IMG/VR virus record: IMGVR_UViG_3300048585_000186
Span: 1 to 41,512 of that record
From: a virus
Strand: one strand, 5' to 3'
DNA length: 41,512 nt
The stretch's first letter is position 1. Every line of letters begins with the position of its first letter. Positions 6,242-15,300 of the stretch are shown in pieces. A model generated the notes under the pieces. It was not told where the DNA came from. It made no database searches and worked only from the letters and a program-made list of their open reading frames with translations. The position numbers and the translations under genes are program-made.

Positions 6242-6313
6242 CCTTGTTGGCCGCTGATGCGTGGCTAGATTGATTGTCACGACCCGGGTTGACTGCAACG
6301 GGTGCCAACAAGG
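6242..6313. repeat. Wide inverted repeat in convergent intergenic region
   Basis: CCTTGTTGGC (6242-6251) and GCCAACAAGG (6304-6313) are exact reverse complements with 52 bp between them. The whole 172-bp gap 6229-6400 contains no gene I can support. It separates rightward phage genes from the leftward defence operon. It may fold in RNA from either side and help terminate transcription, or mark an old insertion boundary. Confidence 0.4.
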
Positions 6314-6331
6314 GTCGGAGCTCATCCGGGG

Positions 6332-6359
6332 CCCTGCGACGTGATGAGCCGTCGCAGGG
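6332..6359. terminator. Convergent transcription terminator (stem-loop)
   Basis: CCCTGCGAC and GTCGCAGGG form a perfect 9-bp stem with a 10-base loop. It lies 42 bp beyond the vsr stop codon on the minus strand and about 100 bp beyond the last early gene on the plus strand. The following plus-strand bases are moderately T-rich (TCTCGTTACTTCTC). Confidence 0.6.
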
Positions 6360-6400
6360 TCTCGTTACTTCTCTACCTCTCGGGGACGCCCGCCTATATG

Positions 6401-6844
6401 TCAGATCTGCATGCGGCTCCGGACGAGATCTGCAACCCTTGCTGCAGCTTCTTCGGAATCGTCGTGCTCCCAGATCCGAATCACAATCCAGCCGGCTTCC
6501 TCTAACCGGGCCGTGGTGTCGCGATCGCGCTTGACATTCCCCTCTATCTTGGTGCGCCACCAGTCGCTATTGGTGCGCGAAGGCGCTCTGTGCAGAGCGC
6601 AGCCATGCCAGAAGCATCCGTCAACGAACACCGCTACCTTGGTGCGCGTGAAGACGATGTCCGCCGCCCTGCGAATTGTGGGGACGGGGCGAATGTGCAC
6701 TCGGTATCTCAGTCCGAGCCGGTATAGGGCCGACCTGAGCCTGCGTTCAGGTACTGTGTCCCGCTGACGCTGCAGCTGCATCCTTCGTCGCACACAGTCA
6801 GACGACGCGGCGGGAGCGCGTTCTCTGCCGTCAGACGGCACCAC
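6401..6844 (-). CDS. vsr: Very short patch repair (Vsr) endonuclease
   Basis: The 147-aa protein matches Vsr. The N-terminal RQRDTVPERRLRSALYRLGL is followed by the ADIVF strand (Asp62, equivalent to the catalytic aspartate), VAVFVDGCFWHGC (about 70-82), NSDWWRTKI, NVKRDRDT and GWIVIRIWEHD. Vsr nicks at T:G mismatches produced when 5-methylcytosine deaminates within the partner methylase's site. It begins directly at the end of the C5-methylase gene, the usual pairing. The first 20 residues are probably non-conserved; a later start at Met22 (RRRMQLQRQ) is possible. Confidence 0.95.
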   Translation of the reverse strand: MVPSDGRERAPAASSDCVRRRMQLQRQRDTVPERRLRSALYRLGLRYRVHIRPVPTIRRAADIVFTRTKVAVFVDGCFWHGCALHRAPSRTNSDWWRTKIEGNVKRDRDTTARLEEAGWIVIRIWEHDDSEEAAARVADLVRSRMQI

Positions 6845-8095
6845 TCAATCCGCCGCGCCGAAGCCCTTGGTCGGACTGCTTTTCGCGCACACGTCTTGCG
6901 CTAGGCTGGCGCTGACCAGTTCGGCCACCCTTTGGGCGCAAATGGGCGCCACGATGTTGCCGACCAACTGGTACTTCCGCGTGTCTCCTGCGTCCCAGTC
7001 GCCCAGCCCGGCGACCAAGGCGTCGACGTGAGGACCGAACAAGCGCAAGGCGCGCTCCGGTCGGAGGCGCATCACCAAGACACCGTCCTGCTCCCGACTC
7101 CAGTTGGAGAACTCCAGAAAGGCCTCCCGATCCTCAACCTTCTGAACAGAGTCGATTGGCGCTGCGAACAACGGGGCACCGCCGATGCTGGTTCCTACGC
7201 AGTGGGATGAGGCCTCGCTGCGGAAATGCAGTCTCGTCGGGCCTTGTCCGCGTTCCGTCGACCAGTATCGGACTGAACGAACTAGGCTCCCCTTCCGGAA
7301 GTGCGGCGCGACGATCTCTGCGAGCGAGGGGCGAGGATCCGGCGATGGCAGGTCGTCCAAGTCGAAACTGAGAAACCGCACACCAGACGTTCGTCCGAGA
7401 GGTCCGAATCGATATGGCTTTCCCGGGCGAGGCTTGCCGATTGCTGGTCTCAGAGCCTCTCGTGTTTCCGCCAGTGATGCCTGATAGCGAAGCTGCCAAG
7501 AGGCGCCCAAGTCCGACAGCATGCTAGAAAACAGGCCGGGCTCATCGCAGTCAAAACCAGGCAGGGTAGGGTGTGGAAGTTCCGATTGCGGAATGCGTAG
7601 GACCCCGGGTTGGAAGGCGACCATGAAGAGGCGCGGCCGGGTCTGGGGAATGCCGAACCAGCGGAGGTTGACCAATAGCCAGTCTGTTCGGTAGCCCAGT
7701 TCGGACAGGCTTGACAGAATGCTGGCAAGGGTGTGTCCGGCTTTGTTCGTCAGCAGGCCCTCCACGTTCTCGAACACTGTAAGTGGCGGGCGTCGAGTCT
7801 CCATCAAACGAGCAATATGCTCGAACACGTTTCCTGAGCTGTGGTGGAAGCCACGTCGGTTCCCTGAGGACGAGAACGGCTGACACGGGAATCCAGCTAC
7901 CCAGACATCTGCTTGAGGGATTTCGTCCGCCGCCATTTGCGTGAGATCCGCTTCTACTGCATCGCCGAATGAGCGACGGTGAACGGCCACCGCGTCCGGG
8001 TTGTTGTCGACAGCGAGCGAGCAATGCCATCCCGCAGCCTCCAGGCCAGCTCTCATTCCGCCAGCGCCGGCGCAGAAGTCGATGTACGTCAACAT
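6845..8095 (-). CDS. dcm: DNA (cytosine-5) methyltransferase of the defence operon
   Basis: The 416-aa protein has the ordered C5-MTase motifs. Motif I is DFCAGAGGMRAGLEAAGW (about 6-23). Motif IV is AGFPCQPFS with the nucleophile Cys71. Motif VI is FENVEGLL and motif VIII QTRPRLFMV. Motif X is near the C-terminus (QLVGNIVAPICAQRVAELV). The target sequence cannot be read from the protein. It overlaps the GP88-like gene by 7 bp upstream and abuts vsr downstream. It could protect self-DNA from the operon's helicase-nuclease or act as a second, independent RM methylase. Confidence 0.95.
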   Translation of the reverse strand: MLTYIDFCAGAGGMRAGLEAAGWHCSLAVDNNPDAVAVHRRSFGDAVEADLTQMAADEIPQADVWVAGFPCQPFSSSGNRRGFHHSSGNVFEHIARLMETRRPPLTVFENVEGLLTNKAGHTLASILSSLSELGYRTDWLLVNLRWFGIPQTRPRLFMVAFQPGVLRIPQSELPHPTLPGFDCDEPGLFSSMLSDLGASWQLRYQASLAETREALRPAIGKPRPGKPYRFGPLGRTSGVRFLSFDLDDLPSPDPRPSLAEIVAPHFRKGSLVRSVRYWSTERGQGPTRLHFRSEASSHCVGTSIGGAPLFAAPIDSVQKVEDREAFLEFSNWSREQDGVLVMRLRPERALRLFGPHVDALVAGLGDWDAGDTRKYQLVGNIVAPICAQRVAELVSASLAQDVCAKSSPTKGFGAAD

Positions 8096-8871
8096 TCCGC
8101 GGGCCTATGGCATCGGGAGCAGGCTGTCTGGCACATGCCTTCCGGCCGGGTGTCATCAAGATACTCGAGGAGAACCTTCGGACACAGGGACGCCACGTCT
8201 ACCACTTCTCGAACACGGCCTACCCTGTGTACCGGGAAGGTCACGACGGTGTCCGGCGGTGGCATGTCGTCTACGCCGTCGGACGAGTACGCCAAGGGAA
8301 GCCCCGCATCTCGCGCGCCCATGAGAGTTGCCGGCGCGGTTGAGCGGTCGCACGAGAAGAGAACGGCGATATGTTCCTGCTGCAGGGCTCTTGCCACCTG
8401 AAGGCTCCGAGTGAAGCCCCACAGCCAGACGCCGCCGTCTTTGATCTGACGAAGGGCAGGGAGGTGGTCCTTCGTCACCTCTCCGCTTCCTGCGTACCGA
8501 AGGTTGGGGTTTCGAAGCACGCCTGACCTCGTGGCCGCTTCTACTTCTCGCCGGACGGCGGTGCCGAATAGAGCGGGAAATCTGCGCGCCAGAACGTCGA
8601 TCATCGCTGCATGACGATTGTGCAGTGCGCCAGATTGCCTGCCCTGGAAGGTGTAGCACCAGCCATTTGGGCCGCCGCATGCTTCCGTGGCCGTGTAGCA
8701 GTAGTGCGGCCAGTCAAGCGACAGCCCGGTGTCGTGATTGCTACTGGTGACCCTTCGCCTTAGGAGGAGTTCCTCCCACTCAACTTTCGACAACGCCTCG
8801 AACTCAGCCCTATGGGCCAGCTCCTTGTCGAGCCGGCGCTTCCATCTGGGCGTGCTACTCGTGGAAGCCAA
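8089..8871 (-). CDS. GP88-like cysteine-rich protein in a defence operon
   Basis: The 260-aa protein resembles the actinophage gene-product-88 family as I know it. It has an early cysteine group (Cys58, Cys65, and Cys72 in WCYTFQGRQSG), an HNRHAAMI helix (84-91), LRYAGSGEVTKDHLPALRQI (about 124-142) and VWLWGFTRS (148-155). GP88 proteins have CxxxxC..CYA..G, HxRN, an IHDSGDF strand and FYAYTK at the same places. A second cysteine cluster ends the chain (Cys230, 247, 251, 254, 260). Nine cysteines suggest a metal or Fe-S centre. The biochemical function of GP88 is not known to me. It overlaps both neighbours, so it belongs to the operon rather than being a stray gene. Confidence 0.65.
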   Translation of the reverse strand: MASTSSTPRWKRRLDKELAHRAEFEALSKVEWEELLLRRRVTSSNHDTGLSLDWPHYCYTATEACGGPNGWCYTFQGRQSGALHNRHAAMIDVLARRFPALFGTAVRREVEAATRSGVLRNPNLRYAGSGEVTKDHLPALRQIKDGGVWLWGFTRSLQVARALQQEHIAVLFSCDRSTAPATLMGARDAGLPLAYSSDGVDDMPPPDTVVTFPVHRVGRVREVVDVASLCPKVLLEYLDDTRPEGMCQTACSRCHRPAEC

Positions 8872-11800
8872 GTGACTCCTGGTCTCCGATTTCGATTGTC
8901 TTCGGCGCGGCTGTGTCCTCTGGCTGCGGCAGCGGCAACTCCGTATCTTGAAGCGTCGGCCCGCAAATCACCAACTCCAGAAAGTCCGCGAGTTCGGGCC
9001 ATAGAGCCACACATCCCTCGACAACCCACAGAAGCTCGAGGAGTTCACCGGTGAACGTCCATCCATGCGGCCGGATGTCGTCTAGTGGCGTTCGGCTTGA
9101 GCCTCGCCGTGCACGACCGCCCCGCTCCTTCATTCTGTAGCGCAGCCAGCTCTCTACGGGTCGAAAGCCGGACTGACTATAGCCGTAGACCTCGCTAGAA
9201 ACCGGCCCAATGAGTCCACCACCGACTCGCAACTCGTCGGCATCAGGATTGTGCCCGTAGTCCTCGGGGTAGTGCTCGAGCTCCTGCGGAATCGGCCGGA
9301 TCACTGCGGCAGTCCCCGTCACTGAGGAGGCCGGAACTGCGCCTTCGCCCAGCCATCTCTCGCCAAAGGTCTGCAGCCAAATCAGACGAGCGCCCAAGGC
9401 CGCTCCCATTGCGAACACGTTGGCATCTCTGGGGAGCGGGATACGTGGCCCGGGGACTCTCAACTCGGACTCGAAACGCTCGACGTAGCTGGGCGATCCC
9501 AGAACGGCCATGCAGTAGCTGAAAAGGCTCTCGGCCGAAACGTTGGTATTCAGGACGGAGGAGAGAGCCTCAAGGAGGCCAGGCGTCACGTTCGGTCGTG
9601 TGCCAGCGGAATCACGCCATAGGGGCACGATGTCCTTCGCTCCACGATTGCAGAACACGTCCATGTCGGGCAGGAGACTCGTCACAGTGGCGGCGGGCCC
9701 CCTGCCCAGTTGCTTCGACATGAGCGATGCGGCGAACACTTGCCTTGGTCCGCAGGCGCCCATCAAAGGGGGGCGCAAGAAGTCACCGAGCCGCGTATCG
9801 AGCAGACACCACTGTCGGTCCAGTGTGCGGTAGCAGTAACGGACGATGATAGGCACCGCTGTATCGGCGGGCAGATCAGCGATTCCAGTGCATCTCGCGG
9901 AAGATGTCCCGCGAGGCGGAGCAGCGATAATCCGGTCTCGTGTTTCGACGAAAGCAGACGCTCGATCCTCGCGCGGGAGCGACATCAAATGGCTCCAGCG
10001 GTCACGAAGCACCTCCTGCGATTCGCCGATCGGCCAGAGGCGCTTGAACTGTGATCCCGAGTGCTGCCAGGGGAAGAGGCTCGTGAACTTGGGCCATGTG
10101 ATGAAGGCGCCAGTTGAAGCGGGCATGAAGGTCCCGTCAGAAGAGGCACAGGTCTCCCATGACATGACTTCCGTTGTCTCGCCCAACGATTCCAGCGTCG
10201 AGAGCTTGTCCTCCGATGTGCCCGTCACCTCTTTGTATGAGACTGCGCACTCGACATCGTTAGGTGTAGGGCATCGCGAGCAGACACCAATTGCGACCCC
10301 CGTCTCGATGTCAAAGACGTTCTCCGACTTTCGTGCACCCCGGTTGTCCCCGCCGAGATCAGTCACGCGAATGGTGTCGGAGACAGTGCGCATTCTGCTC
10401 CTCATACCGCTGTGGCCTGGACCTGCAATGTAGGCTCGGGGGGAGATCATGCCTATGATTCCTGGCCCCGGCTGCCGTTCAAAGACCAGCCACAGGGCCA
10501 GTCTCCAGAACATCACAGACAGCTCGTACGCGAGCTTGGCGTGTACGCCCTCATTCGTTTGCGCGAGCGGCGCAATGAAGTCGTCAAAGAGGGGGCGCCC
10601 GGAATCCCCGCCATCACCGTAGCGGACCCAGCCACCAATGCGAGTGTCCGGAGCATTGTCGGAGTGCTCCTTCTCCCGAAGGTACGGCGGGTTGCCAACC
10701 AGGACGGTGAATCGCCGCTCAAGCTTCACGCGGCTGACAGCTTGGGCTTCGTGGGCGAGTGCTGGCGAGAGGTTCGCAAACGCCAACTGCCCCTCCCGCT
10801 CGGCTGCCGGCTCGAGCGAGTCGGTGAGGTAAACGTGAACGCGCTGTTCAGCCTGGAAGCGGTAGCCTGTCTCGTGGAGCTTCAAGCCAATCTTGAGGTG
10901 CGCGATGGCGTACGGAGCCATCAGGATCTCGAAGCCGAACAGTCGCGGCAGCAGATGCTCTGCCACGTACTCGTTCCAGTTGTCCACGATCTCAGACGGT
11001 GGGCAGCCTTGCTTCGACCACTTCTGGGTCATGCGTTCGTGGATAAGGTCAATGACCTCGACGAGGAAGGTCGCCGTGCCCACCGCTGGATCGAGGATCT
11101 GAACGAACGGCGCGTTCGGCGAGACGTTCACGGGGACGGTGACGCCCGGACAGCGGTTGGCCAACTCTGCCCAGGTTGTCGTGTCGGCAAGGCCGTCCGC
11201 GAGCCCGAACCTTGTGCGCAGGACCTCGTCCACCGATTTCACGATGTAGGAGACGACGGGACGAGGTGTGTAGAAGACCCCTCTCCTCACCTTCTCAGCT
11301 GGGTCGTATTCCTTGAGAAACGACTCGTAGAAATGGATGACTGGGTCCTCGCGAGGATTCCGATCGCCGAAGTCCCGGATGACTGCATCCATGTCCGCGT
11401 TGTCCAGTAGAGCCGCCACTTCACTAAGACCCAGCTCGTCGAAGTCAATGCCGTGTCGGGCCTGATTGCCGTTGCCGCCCATGGTGAGGAACGTAGTCAT
11501 CAGCTCCCGAAGCAGCGGATTGGTCCTCAGATGCAGCGCCAAGTCGTCAGTTGTCTTCGAATGGGGGTCGGCAATGCGAGAAGACAGCAGCCCGTAGGCG
11601 ATGGTCTGGGCATACATGTCGGCGAAGCCGTCGGCGTCCAGATCGTGAACTAGCGCCCGACGAAAAGCCCCCATCAAACTGGTAAGGGGACCCTTCTTGC
11701 TTTCGATCGCCAGGGTCGCATGGATCCGCTCGCGGATTTCCCTAGCCAAGGCAGCCAGCCGAATGGCCAGGTCCTTCGACGTGGTGATCGCTTCATTAGG

Positions 11801-12385
11801 TCGCAGGGTGAACGCCGAGCGCCACGTCTCCCTCCAAGCTTCCAGGTTATTGGCATCCTCCGGCCAAGCGAGCTTCTTTGTCAGTGCGTCCGCTACGCGG
11901 TCAAGGTGCAGGTCCGTGTCGCGCTCGTCCCAGGCAATGACTTCGAGCGTGGGCAGAGTGCCCTCTCCAGCGTGTGCGAAATGCGCAAAGCTGAGCTGTC
12001 TCTCATGCCCTTCGCCGTAGTTGGAGACAAATAGCAGGTCGTCTGCCTGCCAAGCCACGCGATCGGGTGCGTTGGCAGACGCACGCTTGCGCAGCACGGC
12101 ACCGCTGAGAATGCGCCGCAAGGCCATGATAGGCAGGCGCTTGGGCTCGAAAGTTACGAAGAAGATTCCCCAGGGTTGGTTGTCGACGAGGGGGCGTAGC
12201 CGGCGTATCTCTTGGACCTTCGCGGCGCTCGCGTCATCCAGACCCAGTTCCTCGGGGGTGTAGTCGAAGACGAGGTCGTCGTATTCCTCGAACTCAATTG
12301 GCCAGTTCATCTCCTCCCGGAGGAACTTGATGAGCTCCGGGAAGCCTCGGACTTGCTGAAGCTGTGTTCTGTGAGAGGACAGCAC
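8855..12385 (-). CDS. Adenine-specific DNA methyltransferase, type ISP-like
   Basis: The 1176-aa protein has an N-terminal helical region of about 350 residues. The class I MTase core follows: FYTPRPVVSYIV (371-382), SAM motif DPAVGTATF (432-440), FGFEILMAPYAIAHLKI, and catalytic NPPY (565-568), which indicates N6-adenine methylation. The C-terminal region (about 1030-1150, with YGYSQSGFRPVESWLRYR, SRTPLDDI and ELLELLWVVEGC) resembles the specificity domain of type ISP enzymes such as LlaGI/LlaBIII. No helicase or Mrr-type nuclease is present in this chain; those activities are in the next gene upstream. It starts five bases after the helicase stop. Confidence 0.85.
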   Translation of the reverse strand: MLSSHRTQLQQVRGFPELIKFLREEMNWPIEFEEYDDLVFDYTPEELGLDDASAAKVQEIRRLRPLVDNQPWGIFFVTFEPKRLPIMALRRILSGAVLRKRASANAPDRVAWQADDLLFVSNYGEGHERQLSFAHFAHAGEGTLPTLEVIAWDERDTDLHLDRVADALTKKLAWPEDANNLEAWRETWRSAFTLRPNEAITTSKDLAIRLAALAREIRERIHATLAIESKKGPLTSLMGAFRRALVHDLDADGFADMYAQTIAYGLLSSRIADPHSKTTDDLALHLRTNPLLRELMTTFLTMGGNGNQARHGIDFDELGLSEVAALLDNADMDAVIRDFGDRNPREDPVIHFYESFLKEYDPAEKVRRGVFYTPRPVVSYIVKSVDEVLRTRFGLADGLADTTTWAELANRCPGVTVPVNVSPNAPFVQILDPAVGTATFLVEVIDLIHERMTQKWSKQGCPPSEIVDNWNEYVAEHLLPRLFGFEILMAPYAIAHLKIGLKLHETGYRFQAEQRVHVYLTDSLEPAAEREGQLAFANLSPALAHEAQAVSRVKLERRFTVLVGNPPYLREKEHSDNAPDTRIGGWVRYGDGGDSGRPLFDDFIAPLAQTNEGVHAKLAYELSVMFWRLALWLVFERQPGPGIIGMISPRAYIAGPGHSGMRSRMRTVSDTIRVTDLGGDNRGARKSENVFDIETGVAIGVCSRCPTPNDVECAVSYKEVTGTSEDKLSTLESLGETTEVMSWETCASSDGTFMPASTGAFITWPKFTSLFPWQHSGSQFKRLWPIGESQEVLRDRWSHLMSLPREDRASAFVETRDRIIAAPPRGTSSARCTGIADLPADTAVPIIVRYCYRTLDRQWCLLDTRLGDFLRPPLMGACGPRQVFAASLMSKQLGRGPAATVTSLLPDMDVFCNRGAKDIVPLWRDSAGTRPNVTPGLLEALSSVLNTNVSAESLFSYCMAVLGSPSYVERFESELRVPGPRIPLPRDANVFAMGAALGARLIWLQTFGERWLGEGAVPASSVTGTAAVIRPIPQELEHYPEDYGHNPDADELRVGGGLIGPVSSEVYGYSQSGFRPVESWLRYRMKERGGRARRGSSRTPLDDIRPHGWTFTGELLELLWVVEGCVALWPELADFLELVICGPTLQDTELPLPQPEDTAAPKTIEIGDQESLGFHE

Positions 12386-12390
12386 TCTGT

Positions 12391-15300
12391 CTACTCCCTA
12401 CTCAGTTCCATCCAGCACTTGAGGATTGGCTTGACGCCTACCGGCGCATTCACCTTCTTGAGGTACGTGTTCTTGATGTGCTTCTCGACCTTGGCGCGGA
12501 TGTCCGACAGCGTTTCATCTGGAACGCCACGATGGCGTGGCGTGTCTGGCCTGCACCTGATTGAGTCGACGATCCTCGAAGGGTCATCCATGATCTCGCC
12601 CGACTCCAACCGATACAGGTACCATGCTGTGGAACCGAGCTCCTCGGTCCAGGCATCAGCGGGAGAGCCCACTGGCGTCTCATTGAGCTCTGGCGCGGGC
12701 AACGCATAGCAGAAGAACACACCGTCGGATGCCTCGGCTGGGCGTCGCTTGCCACTGAAGAGGCGCCCCGGGAGGGCATCAAGTTTCGTGGCGAGCTCCG
12801 GGTCGTCCACAAGCAGCTGCTGGAACTCGAGATGCATCTCCTCTGTCGGGGTAGTAGTGCCTTCGTAGGCGTGGACGAAGTCGCGCAAAGCCTCGTAGTC
12901 GTCATCGGGAGTGAGCAGCTTCTTTCCCTCGATGCCAAAGACCTGGGAAATACGCAGGGTCTTGCGGGTTACGACGGCATACAGACTCAGCAGCGTGTTG
13001 AGTTCCGCCGGCGGCAGGAAGTTCCAGAACGCCACGGTCTGACGGACATCCGCTTGGTCGGGGTGGTCGACGACGATGTGTTCCTCAATCTCCGGGTTCA
13101 GACGCCTGTCGACACGCCCTATGCGCTGCATTAGTCGGACGGGGTTCCAATGCAAGTCGTAGTTGATGAGCCGAGTTGCGTCCTGCAGGTTGAGTCCCTC
13201 TGAGAGCACGTCGGTCGAAATGAGCACTCTCGTCTCGTTCTCTCCGAGTTCAGCAATCCCGGCGCTCGACGACTCGTTGTAGTACGGGGCGAACTTCCAG
13301 ATCGTCCTGTCGCGCGGGGTCTTCACCATGCTGTCGACCTCGTCAAGGCCCATGATGCCGGCCTCCTCCAGCCGATGACGCAGGTAGCGGGCTGTCGTGA
13401 GGTACTCAGAGAAGATGATGACCTTGTGCTTCTTCAGTACTGGGTCAGTCTTGAGCAGTGCGATTAGTTGCTGCAGCTTGTCGTCGTTCTTGGGCTTCAG
13501 CTTCTGCAACTCCTCCAAGAACTCGGCGACTTGTTCGAGGTCCGCGATCGACTCCATGAGCATGTCGGTTACGTTGAAGTCCTCACGTGGCAATTCCTCA
13601 TAGGCCTCGAGGAGCTCAGGCGGGACGATGTCCTCCTCTAGCTCCTCTTCGTCGTCGAGTTCCTCGCCAAGTTCGAGCTGCTGCTCCTGGCGCTTCACGT
13701 AGCCGATCAGGTCAGCATGACGCTGCTTCCACAGCTCTAGGGCATGCTTCTCGCCGGCGGTGACGCTGTTCACAGTGACGAAAGCGAGAAGCTTCTTGAG
13801 AAGCGTCCCACATGACATTTCAAAGGCTTTCGGCGAGCTCTCGAAACGCTTCAGGAACTGCAGGCGGATGAGGCGAACCACTTGGCGCTGACGGCCTGCG
13901 TCCATGGCCGAGATCGCGTCTGGATCGTCGCCAGTGTAGTAGTTGAGCGGGTAGTACATCGGAAGCGTGAATAGCGGGTTCTTCTTACTGAAGGCGCGCT
14001 CAAAGCTGCTGAGCAGTGGGCCATAGGTCTTGGCGACCGAGTACTTCACAACCCTCGGATCCTCGCGCTTCGGGAAGACGGCCTGCCGGCCACCGTATTG
14101 CCGCTGGCTCTCCTGAACGTATCTGCGGCTTCGCTGGACGATGATCTCGCGGAAGAGCTCCTGGTCCCCGAGTACCCGCTCGAAGTCGACTTGATCGGTC
14201 TCGAAGTCGCTGCCGTTGTCCTCTGACCCTGTGACAGCCAGGCTCTTCTCAAGGTCCTTCTCGAGCTTGCGGAAATAGCCGGCTACAGACTGGATCCCAA
14301 GCGGCGCTGCCGCGAAGTGTGTGGCTTCGCGGTGGGAGAAGAGCTCGATCATGTGCTGCAGATCGAGCAGCCGATTGTTGACCGGTGTTGCCGTGAGCAT
14401 GAACACCTGCTTGCCCTCGCAAATGTCGTAAAGCTGCCAGTAGCGGGACTGGCGCTCGTCCTCTCCTTCGGCACGCACTCCTGGATTACGGAAGTTGTGC
14501 GCCTCATCGATGACGACGACGTCAGCCATCTCGCGCACCCGGGCAAGCCGGGCCGGCCAGTCACCATGCTGTCGGAGAAGGTCTGTGTGGCTGAAGACGG
14601 CGAGGTGGCTGAAGTCGCTGGCTCCACCCCAGACATGCGGCACGTATCTGCGAAGGTGCGGCTCCCACACTGCGGAGCGCGCGGACTTCGGCACGAAGAG
14701 GGCAACATTCTTGCCCTCGAATGAGCAGAGGCGTTCGATGAGCATGAGGCCAATGAAGGTCTTGCCGAGACCGACGCCATCACAGAGGAAGGCTCCACCC
14801 CAGCGCCGGGCGATCTTCATGAGGGCCTGGTAGCCCTCCTTTTGATACTGGTCGAGCTTTGGGTAGACCTCGGACTCAGTCTGCTCCCATTCACCCGAAG
14901 TCAGCTCGTGGCTACGGAAGAACTGCTGCAACGCCTTAGCGTAGACCTCGAAAGGCGTGTACTCGCGAGTGTGACGCTCAATGACTCTGAGGATTTCGGG
15001 GGTGACATCCTCTGCCTCGTCCCAGTGCCGCTCGTACCACTCTTGGAGTACCTCAACTTCGCGGCGCAGCTGGACGTTGAGCTCGATGTTGGTCGTCAGG
15101 CCGGGGTACGTGAAATTGCTTGACCCGACGAGAGCGGTGGAACCGACCACCCTGTGCTTGGAGTGCGTGATGTAGGCCTTGGCGTGGAACTTCCCTCTGC
15201 CGTACACGCGGCACTCGATCTGACGCTTCTGCAGGGCCTCGACAATCGCCGGGGCACCGTGTAGGAAGTCGTTCTTCTCCTTCTCACTCTCGATACTCCT

